Shown: one piece after another, positions 17,290-24,589 of the stretch
Layout: each line of letters begins with the position of its first letter
Numbering within the stretch: position 1 is the stretch's first letter
From: Phaeobacter sp. G2
GTDB taxonomy: Bacteria; Pseudomonadota; Alphaproteobacteria; Rhodobacterales; Rhodobacteraceae
Length of the DNA stretch: 64,000 nucleotides
Assembly (NCBI GenBank): GCA_025163595.1
Contig: CP104100.1
Coordinates: 2,480,001 to 2,544,000 of the forward strand
Direction of reading: 5' to 3'
Translations under genes and position numbers: made by a program
The notes under the pieces: generated by a model
The model's input: only the letters and a program-made list of their open reading frames with translations
What the model was told of the DNA's origin: nothing
The model's database searches: none

Positions 17290-17339
17290 ATTCAAAATCC
17301 CACGCTGGTGACAGCGTGCCGGTTCGAGTCCGGCCTTGG
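17290..17339 (+). repeat. attachment-site repeat, right copy (partial tRNA-Leu)
   Basis: Matches 1254-1303 of the tRNA-Leu gene with one mismatch: anticodon loop, variable arm, T arm (GGTTCGAGTCC) and acceptor strand. The 5' half of a tRNA is absent, so it is a scar, not a gene. The sequence after it (hairpin GGCTTGC/GCAAGCC, then an integrase C terminus on the minus strand) repeats the arrangement that follows the intact tRNA, which indicates a second element joined here. Confidence 0.85.
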
Positions 17340-17436
17340 ATGCCATATTCTTCAATGGCTTGCGTTACTGAGTTAATGCAAGCCCTTGAGAAGCTCCTCA
17401 CAAGTTCCCCCTGCGGTTCCTCCATTCCCTTTTCGT

Positions 17437-17700
17437 TCACGTTCTGTCGTGTCGGCTTTGGGCCTGTTTTGAGAGGCTTCTCTGCGATGCACGCTGGCGA
17501 TACTTTTGAACCATGGCTAGAGTTTTGTGGCCTGTAACAGATTGAATTTCCGCATCGGAACAGCCTGCCTCCGCCAGTTCCACCGCAGCTGTGTATCTCC
17601 AGCCATGCATGACCAGGCCATTGCATATTGCTCCTGTTGCCGTTCTGATTTTACGAAACCGTTTTTCAATCGCGTCGTAACCAACTGGCATAGTTAGGTC
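17437..17700 (-). pseudogene. tyrosine integrase remnant B (C-terminal fragment)
   Basis: C-terminal catalytic end only: CKDLTMPVGYDAIEKRFRKI, then the HxxR box MHGWRYTA, AEAGCSDAEIQSVTGHKTLA and the tyrosine in VQKYRQRASQ. It aligns well with the C terminus of remnant A (1417-1683), so the two came from related elements that used the same tRNA. Everything upstream of about 17700 is unrelated, so the gene is truncated and cannot function. Confidence 0.85.
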
Positions 17701-18339
17701 TTTGCAAGAATATAGGCGCCGCGCCTGGGACCTCTGATAGGTGTTTGCGCAGGTGTTGCGGACAGTAGATCCAGATCCGGACATCCGTTTTGTCCTGGAT
17801 TACAGAAATCGATTCTCCGTCAAAGTGCTCCCATTTCATCGAGCACAGATCGCCCGGACTTTGCCCAGGTCCCGCACCAAGGGAGAAGGCGGTTGTAGGA
17901 GAACAAAGGGCGCATGGCCTTTAGTATTACGACCATAGATGTGCAGCGAATTTGCGCACCGAATGCAACCACAATGGGGCCCGCATGGAGAGGGACTAGG
18001 GCCCTGCCACGACGTCGCGCCTGAGACGCGCAAGGGAGGGTCAGGGCAGGCACATTACCGCCTGTCAGATCTAGTTCCAGCACCCCGCAAAACACGAAAA
18101 GGCCTCAGTGGCGAACGCTTGCGGACTGTGACGGTGGCTATGATTTGTCTGAGCCAGTTTCTGTCGATCCAGAAAACTGATCGCGGCGCTTACAGATCCT
18201 GAATTTGAGCGTTTTACGCGCACAGTGTAGCAATTTTCCAAGGCCGCAGCGAACGCATTTTTTGACCGCTACGTGCATGTAGATCCTGCCCACATATTGG
18301 GGGGGCTGCCCCCTGAGTCCTCCGGTTCTCCGGTTTGCC
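17701..18339. other. gene-poor region
   Basis: 640 bp without a supported gene. It includes a G-run/C-run stretch near 18299-18313. No further copy of the tRNA-Leu repeat was noticed here. Confidence 0.35.
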
Positions 18340-18651
18340 TTGACGCGTGATCGCTCTCACTTACCAAATACCTACGGCGAGCGGAACGCCTTCGCGGCCC
18401 GTTTCATCATTGCGAACAGTGATAGCGCCACTGTCGCTAAGCTATCCAAAAGTTGGGAAAATAGATTGACAGATTACACAATTTCGCTGGGAAACATCAT
18501 GCACGTGATTAGAAGCAGTCGCGTCGATTTTCCCTCCGCGGAACTCACAGCGCTTCAAGAGCAGTTCAGATACCAGTTGACGCGGTTTTCTTCCGAAAAG
18601 GGGAAAGATATTTTCCGCAGCGGAGGCTTCCAGCGCACAGGCAGCACTTGA
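18340..18651 (+). CDS. possible small protein, weak support
   Basis: 103 codons from a TTG (start uncertain). The central part (ATVAKLSKSWENRLTDYTIS ... TALQEQFRYQLTRFSSEKGK) looks like a helical protein, but no domain is recognised and there is no good ribosome site. It may be a fragment. It is listed because it is the only plausible ORF between the integrase remnant and the biosynthetic locus. Confidence 0.3.
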   Translation: MTRDRSHLPNTYGERNAFAARFIIANSDSATVAKLSKSWENRLTDYTISLGNIMHVIRSSRVDFPSAELTALQEQFRYQLTRFSSEKGKDIFRSGGFQRTGST

Positions 18652-18797
18652 TAGTACAACGGGTTACGCCGCATATATTGGTTCGGAGCAGCTAGGCCTA
18701 GCAGCGTTTAACCGCCCCTGGCTGCGGCTTCGTGAAAGTGCAAACTTCTCGAAAAACAGTATCATGTTTGTGAAAGTCATTTTATTAGGTACATATT

Positions 18798-19799
18798 ATG
18801 GAAATCCAGTTTGGAACAACCTTGTTCCCGAATGCAGATGATCTTCGGGAAACGATCACTCGATTATTCTGCAGGCTTGAGACCTCATTGTGGCACCTGC
18901 TGCTTGAGGTTTGGGACGCACCCGAAAACACAGCGAGAGCAGAAGAAAAATTCAAGCGTATTTTCTCCGATCACAGGCGCCCCGATAGCCTTGTGTTTGC
19001 CGCCCATGACGCGATGTTGAATGCAGCACTCGCGCAGGACGAACCCAGATTTGAACAGGCCTGCCTGCAATTCCTACAGCTCCCCGATCCGGTCCAGGCG
19101 ACCGGCCTCAGGGTACTCGGCCTGTCGGAAGAAGAGCTGGGACACGGTGCATGTAACCTTCTTCGTCGTGTGTTTCGTGATGATGTCGGGCTCACAGCCG
19201 ATCTGAGCGCTCCCGGCGCCGAGGAGAAGAAACACGCTGCTGCCAAGATCAAACTAGCGATAAACACGCTGGAACAGTACGCGCCCAATTGGGCCAAGGA
19301 GTTCGATCTCCTCGTGTCTCAGGTATACCTTGCCGTTAACCGGGACCCCAAGAAGAGCGGCTTTGGCGGCGCCACGGTCTTTGGGGCTTTTGGTTCCATC
19401 CTCGTGAACTCTGACAAGATTGATATTCTACCAACGGTTCTGATGACGCTGGTGCATGAAAGCTCTCATGCCAAGCTGTTCCTGTATCACCTGGATGACC
19501 CTGTCATCCTGAATGAAGATACTGAACTCTTCAGCTCTCCCCTCCGCTCCACGCCGCGCCCGATGGAGGGGATTTTCCATGCGGCCTGGGTCTCGGCACG
19601 CATGGTGCAATCTGCGAGGGCTATGCTCGAAAACGGCTTTAGCGGGCCGGATGCCGAAGAGCTCCGCCGCCAATGCAGGCAGGCGGTGATCATCTATCGG
19701 GATTGCGCTACTCAAGTTGAACGACATGCGCGTTTGACGCCGCTGGGACAACAGTTGTTTGATGATGCACAAAGGGCAATGTCAGATGCATGCTCCTGA
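18798..19799 (+). CDS. HExxH-family putative peptide/amino-acid modifying enzyme
   Basis: 333 residues. The key site is LVHESSHAKLFLYHL with H220-E-S-S-H224, followed about 25 residues later by ELFSSPLRSTPRPMEGIFHA. A HExxH helix followed by S-P-x-R-x-x-P-R-P-x-x-G is the signature I associate with the HEXXH-motif 'putative peptide modification' family (TIGR04267-type), members of which occur with RiPP precursors and are thought to act as iron-dependent hydroxylases rather than proteases. The N-terminal half is helical. The next gene, an adenylation enzyme, starts within its last codons, so the two are coupled. Whether the substrate is a peptide or a carrier-bound amino acid is open. Confidence 0.75.
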   Translation: MEIQFGTTLFPNADDLRETITRLFCRLETSLWHLLLEVWDAPENTARAEEKFKRIFSDHRRPDSLVFAAHDAMLNAALAQDEPRFEQACLQFLQLPDPVQATGLRVLGLSEEELGHGACNLLRRVFRDDVGLTADLSAPGAEEKKHAAAKIKLAINTLEQYAPNWAKEFDLLVSQVYLAVNRDPKKSGFGGATVFGAFGSILVNSDKIDILPTVLMTLVHESSHAKLFLYHLDDPVILNEDTELFSSPLRSTPRPMEGIFHAAWVSARMVQSARAMLENGFSGPDAEELRRQCRQAVIIYRDCATQVERHARLTPLGQQLFDDAQRAMSDACS

Positions 19800-21243
19800 A
19801 ACCATCGGCGCGGCCTTTCTGAAACAGGTCGAAACAAACCCAGGCACCATACTTTTCGAAACTCGGCGCGGAACAGGGCGCGGCTCCCTCACCTACGCAG
19901 ACTTCAAAATGCGCATCGAGTTGACGATGTTAGCTTTTGCCAGAAAAGGCGTTTCTGCTGGCCAGGTGGTAGGGCTTGCCAACACCAACCAGATTGACAC
20001 GTTCGCTGCAATTTTTGCGCTATGGGCATTGGGGGCGTCGCCTCTGGTGCTCGATTTCAGAAGCCCGCCTTCGGACATTTTGGAAAGGGCTGCGAGGTCG
20101 CGCGCTGTATGTATCTTTTCAGACTTTCGGAAGCTGACGCAGCACGAAGGGGTTCTGGAGGCTCCCAGGGGCGGGGAGGTGACTAAAACTTCGGGAGGGC
20201 TGATTTTTCCGGCCACGCCGCATGTCACCGCAGATTTCATTATGAGTTCTGGAACAACCGGGGTTCCGAAACTGCACCCTTTATCACATGAAGAGCTTTT
20301 GAGTGCCATTGACCGGATGGCCGTGGGCGGAGAAAGAGGCCATTGGGGAAATGCAGTGTCCTGTCTCAATCTCAGCTTTCCGGGAACGCGCTATATCTGG
20401 TTCCGCAACGCGGTCAGCGGGCGCAAGATCATCACTGTCCCGGTGTTCTTCGACTATGGGGAACTCGATGCGGCTCTCTTGCATGAGGATGCAGAAGAAG
20501 TCACTTTGCCGCCGGTATTGATCCGCGGTCTGGTCCAGCACATCAAGGCGCAAGGGGTGGTCGGGGACGGGCCGCGCTATGACAGGCTGGTCAAAATGCA
20601 GAGTATCGGCGGCCCGCTGCTAGGCGCGGTTCTGAAAGAAGCCAAGTCCATCCTGTCCGACAAGCTTTGCGTTACCTATTCTTCGACGCAAACGGGCATC
20701 ATATCCCGTCTGGAAGGGGATGCGATTGACAGCCATCCGACCTCCGTCGGAAAACCGCTTCCACATTATCATATCAGGATCGTCGATGACGAAGGCTGCC
20801 CACTGCCCAACAACCAGGTTGGCCATATTGAAGCGCAGGTCAATGGCAATGCGGCTCGGCCTGGTGATCGTGGCTACCTGGACGACGAAGGGTATCTCCA
20901 TGTTGTGGGGAGAGTTCAGGAGTACTTTTGCCGAAACGGCATTTCCTTCAACGCACCAGACCTCGAGCACCGGATCCAGGACGTTACCGGCGCGGCGCTT
21001 TGTTGCGTGATTTCTATCCCGAGCGAGGCCGGTGATGAAGATCAGATCGTTGCGGTCATCGAAGCCGAGCCAAGCCACATAAGCGAAGTCAAAACCCGAT
21101 TGAGAGCCCATCTGTCGCCGCTGACAAGGCCGGACAAAATCGTACTGATGCGGGTGCTTCCAAAGACATCTGGTCTCAAAATCGCAAGGGCACAGTTGGG
21201 TCAGATGATCGAAAAAACACCAGAGGTATGCCATGCCATTTGA
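19786..21243 (+). CDS. free-standing adenylation (ANL superfamily) enzyme
   Basis: About 485 residues. AMP-binding motifs are present: IMSSGTTGVPK (phosphate loop), YSSTQTG, PGDRGYLDDEGYLHVVGR (hinge and ribose-binding Asp) and a catalytic Lys in KTSGLKIARAQL. It should activate a carboxylic or amino acid as the adenylate and load it on the adjacent carrier protein; the substrate cannot be read by eye. The start at 19786 has AAAGGG upstream and overlaps the HExxH gene by 14 bp; an alternative ATG is at 19759. The 3' end overlaps the carrier gene by 11 bp. It lacks condensation or thioesterase domains. Confidence 0.88.
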   Translation: MHAPETIGAAFLKQVETNPGTILFETRRGTGRGSLTYADFKMRIELTMLAFARKGVSAGQVVGLANTNQIDTFAAIFALWALGASPLVLDFRSPPSDILERAARSRAVCIFSDFRKLTQHEGVLEAPRGGEVTKTSGGLIFPATPHVTADFIMSSGTTGVPKLHPLSHEELLSAIDRMAVGGERGHWGNAVSCLNLSFPGTRYIWFRNAVSGRKIITVPVFFDYGELDAALLHEDAEEVTLPPVLIRGLVQHIKAQGVVGDGPRYDRLVKMQSIGGPLLGAVLKEAKSILSDKLCVTYSSTQTGIISRLEGDAIDSHPTSVGKPLPHYHIRIVDDEGCPLPNNQVGHIEAQVNGNAARPGDRGYLDDEGYLHVVGRVQEYFCRNGISFNAPDLEHRIQDVTGAALCCVISIPSEAGDEDQIVAVIEAEPSHISEVKTRLRAHLSPLTRPDKIVLMRVLPKTSGLKIARAQLGQMIEKTPEVCHAI

Positions 21244-21469
21244 ACTGAGCACCTGCGTCGAAGACGCCTTTAAAACCTGCTTTCCCGATGCCGAGGTATC
21301 GCAGGACAGTGATTTTTTCGATCTAGGTGGGGATTCCCTGAAAGCGGTTGACCTGTGTCGTCTTATTGGAGGCCCCCTCGGCATGGAGGTTCATCCATCC
21401 ATTCTGTTTTCTCATTCCACCCCGGCAACGCTTACAGATGCTCTTCGGCGCGAATGCGGGTCCCTATGA
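21233..21469 (+). CDS. acyl/peptidyl carrier protein
   Basis: 78 residues, a single four-helix carrier domain. The phosphopantetheine site is DFFDLGGDSLKAVDL with attachment Ser35. It starts inside the end of the adenylation gene (ATG at 21233, stop of the enzyme at 21243), which argues that the two work as a pair. Its 3' end overlaps the convergent hydrolase gene by 38 bp. Confidence 0.9.
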   Translation: MPFELSTCVEDAFKTCFPDAEVSQDSDFFDLGGDSLKAVDLCRLIGGPLGMEVHPSILFSHSTPATLTDALRRECGSL

Positions 21470-22103
21470 AATTTTCGATGTTGGCGATGAGGTAGGGGAG
21501 GTTTTCAGCCTCGAAGTATTTGCCATGCCCACAGGGCAGGCTGGCTTGCTCATATACTGGAAACAGGTTTTCTACCCGCTGCTCGGTCATGCTCTGATCC
21601 TGCAGGAAGGGGTTTCGTTCCGGTGCCTCCGCGCCGAAATTGAGCAACGCCGGAACGGGTATTGTGTAGTCGGGAATGGCATCAATCGCGGCTACGGATT
21701 TTATGTCATGTCCAAGTTCCAGCAGGCGCCGTGCCAAACAGATTGCAAATGGCGCTCCTTGGCAATTTCCACCAACAACCGCAATCTCCTTGGGCAACAT
21801 GCCAGTCAAAGCGTCCGCAAGATGGTTCGCCATGTTGGCACCAATTTTATCCCGCTCAGGCGATGGTTTCATGATGAGGTTGAGAGAGCGAAGCGCAAAA
21901 AACGGCCGCTCCGGATCCAGTGCTGCATGGAATCTTGCAGGTTCGTGCGCCGCATTGAAGAACCATAGGATCGGCGCGAGAGATCCGGATGAATTCAGGT
22001 ACCTTACAACCCCTCGGGGACCGACGGCCCGGCCTGGCCAATTGTCGGACAAACGCGAAATCGAACGAAAAGTTTCGTCGATCTGTGTGTCTGAACTCAT
22101 CAT
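21432..22103 (-). CDS. thioesterase-like alpha/beta hydrolase with Cys nucleophile
   Basis: About 223 residues from the ATG pair at 22103/22100; the frame is open further up but would run through the peptide gene. The nucleophile elbow reads VVGGNCQGAPFA with Cys114 where most NRPS thioesterases have Ser. Downstream are an acid candidate in AAIDAIPDY and a His in LPCGHGKYFEAENLPYLIAN, the usual end of a type I/II thioesterase domain. It may release a carrier-bound product or transfer it to an amine, since Cys thioesterases favour acyl transfer. It converges on the carrier gene and follows the 32-residue peptide gene on the same strand. Confidence 0.75.
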   Translation of the reverse strand: MMSSDTQIDETFRSISRLSDNWPGRAVGPRGVVRYLNSSGSLAPILWFFNAAHEPARFHAALDPERPFFALRSLNLIMKPSPERDKIGANMANHLADALTGMLPKEIAVVGGNCQGAPFAICLARRLLELGHDIKSVAAIDAIPDYTIPVPALLNFGAEAPERNPFLQDQSMTEQRVENLFPVYEQASLPCGHGKYFEAENLPYLIANIENFIGTRIRAEEHL

Positions 22104-22150
22104 AAGGTTTCTTGTTTCTGCGATATTGTGGGCAAGGTCTACTGGTGCTT

Positions 22151-22180
22151 GCGGCGGCCCGATAGTTCGCAGGCCGCCGC
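22151..22180 (-). promoter_or_regulatory. hairpin between peptide gene and thioesterase gene
   Basis: Perfect 9-bp inverted repeat GCGGCGGCC / GGCCGCCGC with a 12-nt loop, located in the 112-bp gap between the peptide ORF and the hydrolase start. There is no T-run on the minus strand, so it may be an attenuator or an RNA-stabilising hairpin rather than a simple terminator. Such hairpins after a small precursor gene often keep precursor mRNA more abundant than enzyme mRNA. Confidence 0.5.
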
Positions 22181-22215
22181 TTTCTTCAGAATTCGGAATA
22201 TCGTGCCGGATTGGC

Positions 22216-22314
22216 TTAGAAGCCACTGCCCGGTGGGGCTGGTTCACCGACTTTCGGAGCGGCTGCTGCCTTGCTGCCCTTCAATGTCAGGATTTTATTG
22301 GGATCTAATTTCAT
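22216..22314 (-). CDS. 32-residue putative precursor peptide
   Basis: Small ORF with a good ribosome site (GAGGAAG, 7-8 nt before ATG). It reads MKLDPNKILTLKGSK, then a run of four Ala, Pro-Lys-Val-Gly-Glu, and ends PAPPGSGF. A charged/aliphatic N-terminal half (leader-like, ILTLK) and a Gly/Pro/Ala-rich C-terminal half ending in Phe are what a ribosomally made, modified peptide would look like. It lies upstream of the thioesterase on the same strand and in a locus with a HExxH modifying-enzyme homologue. No homologue is known to me; translation is inferred only from the ribosome site, codon sense and context. Confidence 0.55.
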   Translation of the reverse strand: MKLDPNKILTLKGSKAAAAPKVGEPAPPGSGF

Positions 22315-22806
22315 GGTAACTTCCTCTTTCAAAAGGTTTTGATCACACAAAGATATTCAGTGGGCTGTTTCAGCGGAGACAGACAAAACGTTTCAACTCG
22401 CCGTGTCAATGAGGTTTTCCTCTTATCAATAAGGGTCTCATATCGGCGCTGAAAAGCGCTGATATGAGGTAGCCTGTCGAGGCTAGTAGGGGTGCGATCG
22501 GGTGCTGCCTAATTGGCCTGTGCATAGATTGGCTTGCTGCATTATTGAAGTCCAAATTTATTTTAGTTGATGGAAACTTCTGCACACACCTTAGCGCCGG
22601 AAAAATCCTAAGTTATTCAAAAAACAATCACATTTTCAGCGTCAATGATTCCAACACCCACCTCTGAGCGGTCGCAATTCGCGCCAAAAGATACTCTACT
22701 GAATTGCCCATTGGTAGCACTGTGGACGGTGCGCGATACTACAATCGCCGACGATCCGTGAACAATCACCAGCAGCCGAGAACGGTGCGCGGCTTTTATG
22801 ATCTGT
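22315..22806. other. intergenic region upstream of the peptide gene
   Basis: 490 bp without a supported gene. It should contain the promoter for the minus-strand peptide/thioesterase unit, and it separates the acquired locus from the core mtnA region. It contains the inverted repeat at 22437-22468. Confidence 0.45.
22437..22468. repeat. 32-bp near-perfect inverted repeat
   Basis: CTCATATC-g-GCGCT-gaaa-AGCGC-t-GATATGAG: two 8-bp and two 5-bp arms match, with one G/T mismatch. A smaller palindrome CTTATCAATAAG lies just to its left (22423-22434). It sits 120-150 bp upstream of the peptide gene, so an operator or RNA hairpin is possible; no T-tract follows on either strand. Confidence 0.5.
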
Positions 22807-23469
22807 TCAAAGAGATGTGCGGCCATAATCTGCAAAGGCTTGCTTGACCTCACTCATCTGGTCTGCGCCCAGGAGTTTTGGGCTGCCTATGGTAAGGGAG
22901 GTCACATAGCCCTTGGCCAGGGTTTCAAGCTCCATCATCCGCCACAGCGCAGTCTGCAGGCTGTCGCCGGTAACCACTGCGCCGTGGTTGGCCATCAGGC
23001 AGGCTGATCTGTGATGCAGGGCCTGAACCACCAGACACGACAGCTCCTGGCTGCCAAAGAGCGCATAATCGGCCACAGGGACGTCATCGCCACCAAAGGC
23101 CGCCACCATATAGTGGCAGGCCGGGATCGGCTCGTGATTCATCGCCAGCGCGGTGCAAAAGGTGGGGTGGGCGTGAACCACGGCCATTTCAGAGCGCTTG
23201 GCCATAAGAATATCCCGGTGAAACTGCCATTCCGACGAGGGTTTCATCTGGCCTGTGCGCATCTGAGAGCCATCCAGTGGCATCAGCACCAGCATGTCGG
23301 GACGCATCTTTTCATATTCCACCCCAGAGGGCGTGATCAGCATGCCCTCGGTGGTGCGCAGCGAAATATTGCCCGACACACCTTGATTGACGCCCGCAGC
23401 TTGCATCGCCAGACAGGCGTCAATGATGGATTGCCGGGTGGCAGTGTCATCGCAGTAGGGCCTAGACAT
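22807..23469 (-). CDS. class II aldolase, probable methylthioribulose-phosphate aldolase
   Basis: 220 residues, AraD/FucA-type zinc aldolase: [16 protein letters not shown], the acid in [10 protein letters not shown], the metal ligands in [14 protein letters not shown] and the late His in ANHGAVV. It follows mtnA with an 8-bp overlap. In proteobacteria with this pairing the aldolase splits 5-(methylthio)ribulose-1-phosphate (or the 5-deoxy analogue) to dihydroxyacetone phosphate and an aldehyde (the 'DHAP shunt'), in place of the MtnB-to-MtnD salvage route. Alternatives such as fuculose-phosphate aldolase are possible, but the mtnA partner argues for the former. Confidence 0.82.
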   Translation of the reverse strand: MSRPYCDDTATRQSIIDACLAMQAAGVNQGVSGNISLRTTEGMLITPSGVEYEKMRPDMLVLMPLDGSQMRTGQMKPSSEWQFHRDILMAKRSEMAVVHAHPTFCTALAMNHEPIPACHYMVAAFGGDDVPVADYALFGSQELSCLVVQALHHRSACLMANHGAVVTGDSLQTALWRMMELETLAKGYVTSLTIGSPKLLGADQMSEVKQAFADYGRTSL

Positions 23470-24589
23470 TGGCGGAGACCTTTGCCGTGGCGGCAGGCGG
23501 GGCCATATCCGGGAACAATGCCGCCAGTCCAGCCTCAGATGCGGCGCATACGCCACGTTCGGTGATCAGGCCCGTCACCAGATGATTGGGGGTCACATCA
23601 AAGGCCGGATTGCTGACAGAAGTCCCCTCCGGTGTCACCTGTACGGTCGAGATTTCGCCTGTATCTGTGCGGCCCTGAATATGGCTGACCTCTGCTGCGG
23701 CGCGGTCTTCGATTGGTATTTCCGAGATCCCGTCCAACACCGTCCAGTCGATCGTGGGCGAGGGCAGGGCGACATAGAAGGGAATATTGTTGTCTTTTGC
23801 CGCCAGAGCTTTGAGATAGGTCCCGATCTTGTTGCAGACATCCCCCTGCCGGGTGGTGCGGTCGGTTCCGGTGATCACCATATCAACCAACCCGTGTTGC
23901 ATCAGATGCCCGCCGGCGTTGTCCGTGATGTAGCTATGGCTGATGCCATGGCTGCCCAGCTCCCATGCGGTCAGCGCCCCCTGGTTGCGGGGACGGGTCT
24001 CATCCACCCAGACATGCAGCGGGATGTCGGCATCATGGGCGTGGTACATCGGGCTGGTGGCGGTGCCCCAGTCAACCGTAGCAATCCAACCGGCGTTGCA
24101 ATGGGTCAGCAGGCGCACCGGGCTATCGTCACTTTTCTGCGCGGCGATGTCTTGGATCAGTTTTAACCCGTGTTCACCGATGCGGCGGTTGATCTCCACA
24201 TCTTCGTCAGCGATTTCATGCGCCAGAGACAGCGCAGCCTGGCCCCGCTGCTCCAGAGGCAGGCCCAGCAACAGATCCCGGCACCGGTTCAAGGCCCACC
24301 TGAGGTTGATGGCGGTGGGGCGGGTCTGATTGAGGGCCTCCCAGGCCTGTTGCAGTGCGGCGTCGCTAGGATCCTGGCGCATGGCCAGCGCCATGCCATA
24401 GGCGGCCGTGGCCCCAATAAGAGGCGCGCCGCGCACATGCATATCCTTGATGGCACTGGCAAAACCCTGCAGGCTGTCCAGCTGTTCGATCCGAAAGTCA
24501 TGGGGCAGCCATCTTTGATCAATGATCTGCAGGGCCTCGGCGTCAGTGTCCCACCACAGGGATCTATAGGGCGTGCCGTCAACTTTCAT
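23462..24589 (-). CDS. mtnA: S-methyl-5-thioribose-1-phosphate isomerase
   Basis: 375 residues. It converts methylthioribose-1-phosphate to methylthioribulose-1-phosphate in salvage of methylthioadenosine. Family motifs: [34 protein letters not shown] (catalytic Cys), and [20 protein letters not shown] (catalytic Asp and phosphate site). The ATG at 24589 has GGAG 8-11 nt upstream. It forms an operon with the class II aldolase; no mtnP, mtnK or mtnB gene is in the window. Confidence 0.95.
   Translation of the reverse strand: MKVDGTPYRSLWWDTDAEALQIIDQRWLPHDFRIEQLDSLQGFASAIKDMHVRGAPLIGATAAYGMALAMRQDPSDAALQQAWEALNQTRPTAINLRWALNRCRDLLLGLPLEQRGQAALSLAHEIADEDVEINRRIGEHGLKLIQDIAAQKSDDSPVRLLTHCNAGWIATVDWGTATSPMYHAHDADIPLHVWVDETRPRNQGALTAWELGSHGISHSYITDNAGGHLMQHGLVDMVITGTDRTTRQGDVCNKIGTYLKALAAKDNNIPFYVALPSPTIDWTVLDGISEIPIEDRAAAEVSHIQGRTDTGEISTVQVTPEGTSVSNPAFDVTPNHLVTGLITERGVCAASEAGLAALFPDMAPPAATAKVSANV

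Larger units (their letters stand above)
1254..17339. mobile_element. integrated element at tRNA-Leu (about 16 kb)
   Basis: Bounded by the tRNA-Leu gene and a partial tRNA-Leu copy at 17290-17339. Next to the tRNA are an integrase remnant and an excisionase-like gene. The interior holds a decayed prophage (to about 9.6 kb), a two-gene membrane module and a DUF1611/racemase operon. Deletions, frameshifts and internal stops indicate that it can no longer move on its own. Whether the 9.6-17.3 kb part arrived with the phage or separately cannot be told from sequence alone. Confidence 0.75.

Noticed and set aside
17290..17346. A second tRNA-Leu gene near 17.3 kb
   Set aside because: Only the 3' half is present, so it cannot fold as a tRNA; treated as an attachment scar.
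18798..19799. HExxH protein as an ordinary secreted metalloprotease
   Set aside because: No signal peptide or third zinc-ligand pattern of the known protease clans, and the sequence after the motif matches the peptide-modification family better; not fully excluded.
22617..22853. 78-codon minus-strand frame overlapping the end of the aldolase gene
   Set aside because: It overlaps a well-supported gene in another frame and has no ribosome site.
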